Shown piece after piece: positions 7,628 to 13,973 of a stretch of 64,000 nucleotides of DNA. Numbering within the stretch: position 1 is the first letter of the stretch; every line of letters begins with the position of its first letter. The stretch spans positions 153,012 through 217,011 of the forward strand of contig NZ_FQZB01000012.1 in NCBI RefSeq assembly GCF_900141845.1, read 5' to 3'. The stretch is from Clostridium cavendishii DSM 21758. Its GTDB lineage: Bacteria; Bacillota; Clostridia; Clostridiales; Clostridiaceae. Position numbers and translations under genes: made by a program. The notes below the pieces were generated by a model. That model worked only from the letters and a program-made list of their open reading frames with translations. It ran no database searches and was not told the origin of the DNA.

Positions 7628-8158
7628 CTAAATTATCACTTTCGACATTTCTATAACTATCCACATATTTTTCTCATCATATTCTTTTACTTTTCCACTA
7701 ATATATTGATTTGGGTATATGCTTGTAACTGGTGAATTTCTTAAACACTTATCATAATCCGTAATTGCTAGTGTAGTTTCATTTAATTTAATAATAATTC
7801 CTTGTGGGTAAATAACCTCTACCTCTCCTTTTACTTCCATACCTATCTTAAATTTATTCTTACTGTAGTTCCATTCTTCTTTATATAGATTGCAATGCTT
7901 ATCCCAAATTTCCTCAAATTCTATTTTTGTTATTATTTTAAAGTTTTTATCTTCTATATCAAAATCATCTGGTGTTATACTACACTCTGATAAAAAGTAA
8001 TCTAACATTTTATCTTTTCTATTTGAACCCACAAGTTTGTCCTTTGCTAATAACACTTGTCTCTCTACGTAGTTATTAATTATTTCATAAAAAACAGTAC
8101 ATTCCTGTCCAATTTCAAACGAATCATCTGTATCAGTATATTGCATATAAAAATTCAT
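7628..8158 (-). CDS. Unrecognised protein with a C-terminal S1-like (OB) domain
   Basis: About 176 residues. The start at 8158 is chosen because AAGGGG lies 7-8 bases upstream; an earlier in-frame ATG at 8185 lacks a site. The N-terminal two thirds (MNFYMQYTDTDDSFEIGQEC onward) is acidic and unrecognised. The last 65 residues (GMEVKGEVEVIYPQGIIIK, then NQYISGKVKEYDEKNMWIVI) look like an S1-type OB fold, a nucleic-acid-binding or protein-binding beta barrel. No partner gene is obvious. It belongs to the minus-strand run of small accessory genes. Confidence 0.6.
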   Translation of the reverse strand: MNFYMQYTDTDDSFEIGQECTVFYEIINNYVERQVLLAKDKLVGSNRKDKMLDYFLSECSITPDDFDIEDKNFKIITKIEFEEIWDKHCNLYKEEWNYSKNKFKIGMEVKGEVEVIYPQGIIIKLNETTLAITDYDKCLRNSPVTSIYPNQYISGKVKEYDEKNMWIVIEMSKVII

Positions 8159-8296
8159 AGTCACGCCCCTTAAACACCTATTCAAATATATATCATTTAA
8201 AAATTTTTACATTAATGAATTGAAGTTATATATAAATATTTTAGAATATATTCCCTTTCAAATTTAAATTTATCTTCCTAATTTTCACCATAACTT

Positions 8297-8746
8297 TTAC
8301 ATGACATGAAGATCCAAAAATTTTAAAGTTATATTCTTCTCATCAATTTTCTTTATATGAAATCTAGCTGTTAAATCACTCAATTCACCATTTAAGGGAA
8401 TGCAATCGTAATGCACCATCCCTATAACATTTTCATCTTTAAAATTCAAGTCACGACTTACTTCAATACTATTTATTATTTTATCCTTTTCTTTATTATC
8501 AAAGATTGAAGTAATTTTATATTCCTCAGGACCAAACATTTCTTTTATTTCTTCGCGGGTATAACCAATGACCCCATAACCATATACTGCTTGTTCTAAT
8601 AAGTCAGGTGTCCATTCAGCTTCTAAATTATCAGAGGAAAACATAGAAAGTGCTTCCTCGTATTTCTCAACAGCTAAAAGTTCATTCCACTCAATAACCA
8701 TATTTTTAATTTCTTCATCACTTACATCAATGGATAATATCCTCAC
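8297..8746 (-). CDS. Unrecognised 149-residue protein (GTG start)
   Basis: GAGGGGAG lies 8 bases before a GTG start. The N-terminal half is helical (DEEIKNMVIEWNELLAVEKY and LSMFSSDNLEAEW), resembling the start of an NTF2-like fold, and the C-terminal half is beta-rich (GMVHYDCIPLNGELSDLTAR). An NTF2-like assignment is a guess based on that layout. It is a single gene between two other minus-strand accessory genes, with 138 bases on the left and a decayed gene on the right. Confidence 0.6.
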   Translation of the reverse strand: MRILSIDVSDEEIKNMVIEWNELLAVEKYEEALSMFSSDNLEAEWTPDLLEQAVYGYGVIGYTREEIKEMFGPEEYKITSIFDNKEKDKIINSIEVSRDLNFKDENVIGMVHYDCIPLNGELSDLTARFHIKKIDEKNITLKFLDLHVM

Positions 8747-8849
8747 TTTACAACTCCCCTCTCAAAATATAAAACTCTTCGTACTCCATCTATTTATAGT
8801 AATTAAATTTAACTTGGAATTTATAGATGTCATTATTCTTAAATAATAA

Positions 8850-9052
8850 CTACTTTAACCAATTATCTAATCCTACTAATAATCTTTCTTTATATTCATC
8901 AGAATTACACTTATTTATAAACTCCTTATATTTTTCAACATCAGTCTTGTTTTCTAAAACAACTGTTTCTATAATATCCATTCATCCCATTCTTGTTCTG
9001 GTGCTGAATAGTGTATATTGAGATTTATATTAAAAGTTGCCTTTTCAATAAT
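8850..9052 (-). pseudogene. Frameshifted small accessory gene
   Basis: On the minus strand a first frame reads IEKATFNINLNIHYSAPEQE then WDEWIL and stops; a second frame, overlapping at TGGGATGAATGGATATTATAG, continues MDIIETVVLENKTDVEKYKE and ends LLVGLDNWLK at TAG 8850-8852. Together they give about 67 plausible residues with one frameshift. AAAGGAG lies at the expected distance but no ATG, GTG or TTG start fits the first frame. A broken immunity-type gene is the simplest reading. Confidence 0.55.
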
Positions 9053-9114
9053 GCACTCCTTTTCAAATTACTATTTATATTACTCAATCTTAAATAAGAG
9101 CTTGTACCGATAAT

Positions 9115-9435
9115 TTATAAAGGATAAACTTTTTTGCAATTTTTCAGTTCAGCACAATCTGATTTAGAAATATATATTTCTACTGATCTTGATAAATCAT
9201 TTTCTAAAAACATTTCCTTTTTGAATATATCAATTATAAATGGATAATTTTGTTCCGCTGATGTAGTTTTCATCCAAATACCAATTGGATTATTTTTACC
9301 TTCTAAATAATCATATCCATTATCTATTATTCTCTTATCTGATAATTCCTCAATCCTATCAGGTACCGTATAGCTTAAATCTAAATCAGGATTTTCTAAT
9401 AATTCAGGGTTTAATTTAATTACTATTGTCTCCAT
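9115..9435 (-). CDS. Unrecognised 106-residue protein
   Basis: The start at 9435 is favoured by GAGGAGA 8 bases upstream; a longer frame to 9465 begins before that site. The protein (METIVIKLNPELLENPDLDL onward) is acidic with a beta-rich N-terminus, an IDNGYDYLEGKNNPIGIWMK middle that looks like an exposed loop plus strand, and a C-terminal SVEIYISKSDCAEL. No family is recognised. The promoter at 9536-9544 is a copy of that before the 205-residue gene, although the proteins are unrelated. Confidence 0.6.
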   Translation of the reverse strand: METIVIKLNPELLENPDLDLSYTVPDRIEELSDKRIIDNGYDYLEGKNNPIGIWMKTTSAEQNYPFIIDIFKKEMFLENDLSRSVEIYISKSDCAELKNCKKVYPL

Positions 9436-9535
9436 ACATACTTCTCCTCTTCTATAAATCATCATTTACCTACATGCTATATATAAATTAGTTTTTTCTA
9501 CATTTTTTCACTATTTTAATTAAACTTATATGAAA

Positions 9536-9544
9536 ATTATATCA
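9536..9544 (-). promoter_or_regulatory. Extended -10 promoter of the 106-residue gene
   Basis: The minus strand reads TGATATAAT followed by TTTCATATAAGTTTAAT, matching the promoter block at 5395-5422. Confidence 0.45.
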
Positions 9545-9604
9545 CACTCTCCTTTCTCTTAACATAAATCAAAATCTAAGTATATAAATATTGTTTTATT
9601 TTAA

Positions 9605-9705
9605 TCTTTTATATTTCTAATACAAAACTCTTCTTATAAGTAACCGTTGTAAATTCCTATTCATATTATAAATCAAGCCATGTAAAATACTCAAAGGAGA
9701 ACAAA
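9605..9705 (+). repeat. Partial copy of the binding-protein gene leader
   Basis: The stretch matches the 3' half of the other leaders (TATAAGTAACCGTTGTAAATT, ATTATAAATCAAG, CAAAGGAGAACAAAATG). The TTTACA/TATCAT promoter part has diverged here. Confidence 0.65.
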
Positions 9706-9849
9706 ATGAAGTTGTTCGTTCTTTTTTCTATGTTTCTATTTATGTTGCTATTTCTAATGGATACTTTAAAGATGAAGGCTTGGACATTGTTTTATCCACT
9801 GGGCAAGGTGCTGAAAGAGCTATCTCCAAAACACAAGTTTTATAATTAA
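9706..9849 (+). pseudogene. Stub 4 of the ABC substrate-binding protein gene
   Basis: The ATG and AAAGGAG site are intact but the next codons come from inside the gene: the ATGAA of the start is fused to the AATGAAGTTGTTCGTTC region, as expected from deletion between two short AAATGAA repeats. The shared tail follows. The new frame from the ATG is open for 47 codons to TAA and would give a hydrophobic then basic peptide (MKLFVLFSMFLFMLLFLMDT...), unrelated to the parent product. Confidence 0.65.
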
Positions 9850-9881
9850 GAGATTGTACATAAAAATTTACAAAAATAGGC

Positions 9882-9921
9882 ATCTAACTTTATCATAAGC
9901 TAGATGTCTATTTTTATAGAG
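9882..9921 (+). terminator. Terminator after stub 4
   Basis: ATAGGCATCTA and TAGATGTCTAT arms followed by TTTTAT. It is a member of the ATCTA hairpin family behind the stubs. Confidence 0.7.
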
Positions 9922-9924
9922 TTA

Positions 9925-10122
9925 TATTTTCAGAAAATAACCTTCTTTCTATATTTCTTGCATATCTTTTTAAGATTTTATTATATAAAGTATTAACACA
10001 ACACCTGAATATGAAAATATTGTGAACCAACTACTGAAATTAGAGATACTGAAAAGTTTCTTTGAAAACTGAATAATACGGTGAAAAACAATACTTAATC
10101 AATTGGTTTTATATGATATAAT
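9925..10122 (+). repeat. Repeated cassette 5' flank with promoter
   Basis: This block is highly similar to 11272-11440. Shared landmarks are AAGATTTTATTATATAAAGTAT, CAACACAACACCT, ATATGAAAATATTG, CTTTGAAAA and AATAATACGGTGAAAAA (10072-10083 here). It ends in an extended -10 box TGATATAAT at 10114-10122, about 65 bases before the cargo start. Confidence 0.7.
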
Positions 10123-10186
10123 TATTATTAACTAAGTTAGAATGATTTTAAAATACTAACAAAATAATTAATTGAAGGTGATCAAA

Positions 10187-10645
10187 ATGGATAATATGGA
10201 TGTGCCAGTGTGTGGAAAACTAGCAAGATTAGAATTATTGAAAAAAGATTTTGTTGAACAAATAGAAAATTGTATATCCTCCGAAGAAGTCAATCTGACA
10301 GTTGGCTGGTATTTAAAATATGGTTTAGCTATCGGTATACCAAAGGAATGTTTAATAGAGTCCATTCACGACAATAGCGACCTATATAAAACAGCAAAAT
10401 TATTGACTGATATGGATATTTTACAGGGCAGAACACCCCCTCTATTTAGGGAAGGAGATATTGTTGAGGTAATTGTTAATGTCAAAAATACAACATATCA
10501 TAAAGGCGTTATTTTTAAGACAACCTATCATTTTGTTGAAAATGAATGGATGTATTATATAATTGAAAACAATAAAAAAATAAGTAAAAGATATTTTAAA
10601 AATGATTTAGCGTTAATTAATAAAGCAAATTTTACTAATTATTAA
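10187..10645 (+). CDS. Unrecognised 152-residue cassette cargo protein
   Basis: GAAGGTGAT precedes ATG 10187 by 5-6 bases; a TTG at 10172 overlaps that site and is rejected. The protein starts MDNMDVPVCGKLARLELLKK, has a helical N-terminal half (VNLTVGWYLKYGLAIGIPKE) and a beta-rich C-terminal half (FREGDIVEVIVNVKNTTYHK, then NEWMYYIIENNKKISKRYF) that could be a small SH3/KOW-like barrel. It is flanked by AATAATACGGTG (10072) and CACCGTACTATT (10701). No family is recognised. Confidence 0.65.
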   Translation: MDNMDVPVCGKLARLELLKKDFVEQIENCISSEEVNLTVGWYLKYGLAIGIPKECLIESIHDNSDLYKTAKLLTDMDILQGRTPPLFREGDIVEVIVNVKNTTYHKGVIFKTTYHFVENEWMYYIIENNKKISKRYFKNDLALINKANFTNY

Positions 10646-10696
10646 TTAGTAATTTTCTTATTTAATGTCACAACAATGAAAACAAAATAAATATTT

Positions 10697-10735
10697 AAAA
10701 CACCGTACTATTTAATTGAATTTTACGGTGTTTTC
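10697..10735 (+). terminator. ACACCGTA-type cassette terminator
   Basis: AAAACACCGTA and TACGGTGTTTT arms with the loop CTATTTAATTGAATTT. It is nearly identical to the terminator at 3554-3592. Confidence 0.8.
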
Positions 10736-10936
10736 AGTTCGCAATTCAAAGATGATATGAAGTATCTCCTATCTTTTACAAATATCTTTTACTCCTTTCT
10801 AAAATCATATATATTTTTACAAACTTTTTATTTAGCCTATCATATTTCTACTATAAAACCCTTCTTATAAGTAACCGTTATAAATTTCTATTCATATTAT
10901 AAAGCAAGAAATGTAAAATACTCAAAGGAGAACAAA
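10736..10936 (+). repeat. Copy of the binding-protein gene leader and promoter
   Basis: It contains TTTACA (10816-10821), a 16-base spacer, TATCAT (10838-10843), TATAAGTAACCGTTATAAATT and CAAAGGAGAACAAAATG. It matches 12584-12793 and 3593-3804 over the whole length. Confidence 0.75.
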
Positions 10937-11200
10937 ATGAAAAAATCTAGACTATTTACTATTTTATCTGTACTTATGATAATGGTTTTAACATTGGTTT
11001 CCTGTGGACCTACTAATGATAAAAAAGATACTTCTTCAGACGTTAAAAAAGTAAAACTAAATGAAGTTGTTCGTTCTGTTTTCTATGCTCCTATGTATGT
11101 TTCTATTGCTAATGGATATTTTAAAGATGAAGGCTTGGACATCAACTTATCCACTGGGCAGGGTGCTGAAGCAACTATCTCCAAAACACAAGTTTCATAA
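10937..11200 (+). pseudogene. Stub 5: truncated binding-protein lipoprotein, 87 residues
   Basis: This is the best-preserved stub. It keeps the ribosome site, ATG, lipoprotein signal (VLTLVSCGPTN) and the first 73-76 residues through LSTGQGAE, then the shared tail ATISKTQVS and a TAA. It could still be made as a lipidated 65-residue peptide, but lacks both lobes of a binding protein and cannot bind substrate. Homology to the full gene is about 95% before the break. It may be translated, or serve only as a recombination target. Confidence 0.7.
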
Positions 11201-11235
11201 TTAAGAAGTTATACATAAAAGTTTATAAAAATAGA

Positions 11236-11272
11236 GATCTAACTTTATTATAAGCTAGATCTCTATTTTTAT
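11236..11272 (+). terminator. Terminator after stub 5
   Basis: ATAGAGATCTA and TAGATCTCTAT arms followed by TTTTAT. Compared with the other stub terminators both arms have changed together (GACATCTA versus GAGATCTA), so the stem is conserved. Confidence 0.75.
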
Positions 11273-11510
11273 GGAGTTATATTTTTAAAGAATAACCTAC
11301 TTTCTATTTTTGTTTCATATCTTTTCAAGATTTTATTATATAAAGTATCAACACAACACCTCAATATGAAAATATTGAGAACTAACTACTTGATTTAGGG
11401 ATGCGAACAATGTTCTTTGAAAATTGAATAATACGGTGAAAAAATAAAATTAAAAATATCATCTATTTGAAAATGATAAGCAACCATTTTCAATTATATG
11501 GTATAATTAC
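11273..11510 (+). repeat. Repeated cassette 5' flank with promoter
   Basis: It matches 9925-10090 up to AATAATACGGTGAAAAA (11427-11438), then has its own sequence ending in the extended -10 box TGGTATAAT (11499-11507). Confidence 0.7.
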
Positions 11511-11733
11511 AAATAAACGAGTCGCACTCGTAAAATATGACGTACTACTCTAAAGCAAAATTGGAAATGATATTTAGTACTTTAAGATGCTAACATGGAG
11601 CAGTAATGTTGCATATATGTAGTATAAGCGACATGAACGTCGGGAATACATGGCTAACACAAGGTATATTATTACATTTTTGAAGTAATTTAAAAGTTAT
11701 ATGAAATTACCTTTATTACGGGGAGGTCGATTG
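11511..11733 (+). other. Unshared leader of the HEAT-repeat cassette
   Basis: About 220 bases with no counterpart before other cargo genes and a higher GC content than the surroundings. It holds the palindrome ACGAGT-CGC-ACTCGT (11519-11533) and a CGTCGGGAATACATGGCTAAC stretch near 11639-11659 (quoted in part), whose GTCGGGA recurs in the hairpin after the gene. It ends in the GGGGAGGT ribosome site. It could be a structured 5' UTR or the left end of an inserted element. Confidence 0.4.
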
Positions 11734-12414
11734 ATGGAAGTATTAATTAATGAATTTAGAGAAGAATTAGATTCCTTTTGGAAGTGGGAAGGTTTATCTT
11801 CAGATGAATACGAACGTGGTGAAAAGTATTTTAAGTATGAGGAATTCTACTATCCAAATTGGAATGGTCTAATGCAATTTGCTGATAGGGCTATTGAGAT
11901 TATAAAAACGGTAGAGAAAAGCCATGCTTTAGCAAATCTGCTTCTTGAGGTAATAGCAATTGATAACGAAAACGAAATAACTATGGAAAAGTGCGAACAA
12001 TTACTTGAAATAGATGCTATTAGACTTCTTTCTGAAGTTGCAATAAAATTTCCCATGTATGAGGCAAGGTGGCAAATTGCAGAATTAATTGGAAGAAGTG
12101 ATAACGATAATTGTAGACGGTACCTCCTTGATTTTGTTAGAGACGAGCATAAATATGTTCAACGAAGGGCTTTAATTTCTTTGAGTAGAATATATCCTCA
12201 GAAGGCAGAGGATATATCGATTGAGAAACTGACTGACTCAGATGACTACTTAAGGCTTGTGTCTATTAGAATATTAAAAGAGTTGGATTCAAAGTATTTA
12301 CCCACAGCAGCCAAATTATTAAAAAATGATACATTTAAATATGTCAAAGAAGAATTAGAATTAATAAAAGAAGATATTTTAAATTTGGGAGACGCTAAAG
12401 GTAACTTCATATAA
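11734..12414 (+). CDS. HEAT-like repeat protein (cassette cargo)
   Basis: This 226-residue protein is soluble and acidic. ATG 11734 follows GGGGAGGT by 6 bases; the longer frame to 11701 begins upstream of that site. From about residue 100 it shows HEAT/PBS-type helical repeats: MYEARWQIAELIGRSDNDNC, DEHKYVQRRALISLSRIYP, DDYLRLVSIRILKELDSKY and a fourth LLKNDTFKYVKEELELI. Such solenoids bind proteins and are frequent in immunity and adaptor proteins. The gene is slightly more GC-rich than its neighbours and is bracketed by an unusual leader and a 59-base palindrome, suggesting insertion into a pre-existing cassette. Confidence 0.75.
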   Translation: MEVLINEFREELDSFWKWEGLSSDEYERGEKYFKYEEFYYPNWNGLMQFADRAIEIIKTVEKSHALANLLLEVIAIDNENEITMEKCEQLLEIDAIRLLSEVAIKFPMYEARWQIAELIGRSDNDNCRRYLLDFVRDEHKYVQRRALISLSRIYPQKAEDISIEKLTDSDDYLRLVSIRILKELDSKYLPTAAKLLKNDTFKYVKEELELIKEDILNLGDAKGNFI

Positions 12415-12420
12415 CAAAAT

Positions 12421-12479
12421 ACTCCCGACATTTGCCAGCCTAAGATAGGAGCTATCTAAGTCTGGCAAATGTCGGGAGT
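12421..12479. repeat. Near-perfect 59-base palindrome after the HEAT gene
   Basis: ACTCCCGACATTTGCCAG (12421-12438) and CTGGCAAATGTCGGGAGT (12462-12479) are exact 18-base inverted copies. The 23-base centre can itself pair imperfectly (CTAAGATAG with CTATCTAAG). The arms are about 55% GC in a region near 28%. No T-run follows on either strand, so it is not a typical intrinsic terminator. Confidence 0.85.
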
Positions 12480-12542
12480 AAGAAACGTTGATACGCAATC
12501 TTCTTATTTAACGTCACAACAATGAAAATCGAATAATTATTT

Positions 12543-12584
12543 AAAACACCGTATTATTCAGCAATGAGTTTTTCGGTGTTTTTA
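12543..12584 (+). terminator. Cassette terminator, variant
   Basis: AAAACACCG and CGGTGTTTTT arms with a diverged loop (TATTATTCAGCAATGAGTTTTT). It is the last of the four related cargo terminators. Confidence 0.75.
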
Positions 12585-12793
12585 GTTCGTACTTCAAAGA
12601 TATTATGCATTACACTCTACTATTTCAGATATATTTTTATGACCTTTTATTCCTTTCTAGAATATATTCTTTTTTACAAAATCTTTCTTTATCCTATCAT
12701 ATTTGTACAATAAAACCCTTTTTATAAGTAACCGTTGTAAATTCCACTTCATATTATAAACCAAGAAATGTAAAACACTCAAAGGAGAGCAAA
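12585..12793 (+). promoter_or_regulatory. Promoter and leader of the complete ABC transporter operon
   Basis: TTTACA (12673-12678) and TATCAT (12695-12700), 16 bases apart, are conserved in the copies at 3684 and 10816. A conserved TATAAGTAACCGTTGTAAATT block (about 12722-12742) lies 22 bases after the -10 box and could be an operator or an RNA element. The ribosome site is AAAGGAG, 7 bases before the ATG. Confidence 0.6.
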
Positions 12794-13822
12794 ATGAAAA
12801 AATCTAAGCTATTTACTATTTTATCTGTACTTATGATAATGGTTTTAACCTTGGTTTCCTGTGGACCTGCTAATGATAAAAAAGATACTTCTTCAGACAT
12901 TAAAAAAGTAAAACTAAATGAAGTTGTTCGTTCAGTCTTCTATGCTCCTATGTATGTGTCTATTGCTAATGGCTATTTTAAAGATGAAGGCTTGGATATT
13001 GATTTATCCACTGGGCAAGGCGCTGATAAAACAATGCAACAAGTCTTGAGTAAAAATGCTGACATTGGTTTTTGTGGACCTGAGCAAGTTATCTATACCC
13101 ACAATCAAGGTAGAGATGATTACCCCGTAGTTTTTGCTAAACTTACTGAAAGAGATGGTTCTTTCCTTGTTGCTAGAAGTAAAAATGATAATTTTTCTTT
13201 TGATACCCTTAAAGGTAAAACTATTATAGGGGGTAGACCTGGTGGTGTTCCTGAAATGGCTTTGGAATATGTTCTTAAAAATCATGAACTTATTCCTAAT
13301 AAAGATGTAAATCTAATAACTAATATTGACTTTACCGCAACAGCTGGCGCTTTTAAAGCTAATATTGGTGATTATGTTGCTTTATTTGAGCCTACTGCTT
13401 CTATGCTTGAACAAAATAAATCTGGATATATTGTAGCTTCTATTGGTAAGGAAGCTGGTGCTCTCCCTTATACTTGCTTCTTTAGTACTAAATCTTATAT
13501 GGATAAAAATCCAGATACTATTTTAAAATTTACTAAAGCTATTTATAAAGGTCAAGAATTTGTTAGAACACATTCTGATTCAGAGGTAGCCAGTAAAATT
13601 AAGAGTTTTTTCCCTGGAACCTCAGATGATATTTTGATTAATGTTATTAAGAATTATAGACAGGTTAATGCTTTTTCTAGTGATCCTAGTTTGAAGGAAG
13701 AAGATATGAATAGGCTTATGGATATTATTCAATCTTATAATAAAAACCTTCTTCCTAATAGACCTAGTTTTAATACTATGGTTAATAACTCATTTGCTGA
13801 TAAGGTAAAAGAAAAAAATTAA
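12794..13822 (+). CDS. ABC transporter substrate-binding lipoprotein, NMT1/SsuA type
   Basis: This 342-residue lipoprotein carries a signal peptide and lipobox LVSC at residue 23. The NMT1/THI5-like periplasmic-binding fold is shown by VRSVFYAPMYVSIANGYFKD (residues about 45-64), GLDIDLSTGQGADK, NADIGFCGPEQVIY, LKGKTIIGGRPGGVPEMAL and ALFEPTASMLEQ. The family includes binding proteins for pyrimidine precursors of thiamine, riboflavin, taurine and other small molecules; the substrate cannot be read here, and no TPP or FMN riboswitch was seen. An ATPase and permease follow on the same strand. Its 5' end is the source of, or a sibling to, five stubs spread over the preceding 11.5 kb. Confidence 0.88.
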   Translation: MKKSKLFTILSVLMIMVLTLVSCGPANDKKDTSSDIKKVKLNEVVRSVFYAPMYVSIANGYFKDEGLDIDLSTGQGADKTMQQVLSKNADIGFCGPEQVIYTHNQGRDDYPVVFAKLTERDGSFLVARSKNDNFSFDTLKGKTIIGGRPGGVPEMALEYVLKNHELIPNKDVNLITNIDFTATAGAFKANIGDYVALFEPTASMLEQNKSGYIVASIGKEAGALPYTCFFSTKSYMDKNPDTILKFTKAIYKGQEFVRTHSDSEVASKIKSFFPGTSDDILINVIKNYRQVNAFSSDPSLKEEDMNRLMDIIQSYNKNLLPNRPSFNTMVNNSFADKVKEKN

Positions 13823-13973
13823 TTATTCTTATTAATATAATATAATTTTATTCGCCTTAAATTGTCACTTAGGGAATTTGTCACCTTAAGTGATTACATA
13901 AATTTATAGACTTTAAATTAATTATTTACTTTATAAAACTTTTCATTACTAATAATATTTGAGGTGGAATAAA

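Noticed and set aside
8827..9021. 64-residue + strand frame
   Set aside because: It is antisense to the frameshifted minus-strand gene at 8850-9052, lacks a ribosome site and has an AT-driven composition.
12421..12479. Classical integron attC site
   Set aside because: The palindrome is cassette-like, but the RYYYAAC/GTTRRRY core sites and the extrahelical-base pattern are not seen, and no integrase is in the window.
12585..12793. TPP or FMN riboswitch before the NMT1-type transporter
   Set aside because: The family can transport vitamin precursors, so I looked for conserved riboswitch cores, but no TPP-like CTGAGA/ACCTGA or FMN-like motifs are present in this leader or its copies.
1..12793. 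Insertion sequence as the cause of the repeats
   Set aside because: No transposase frame, terminal inverted repeats or target duplications were found at the repeated blocks.
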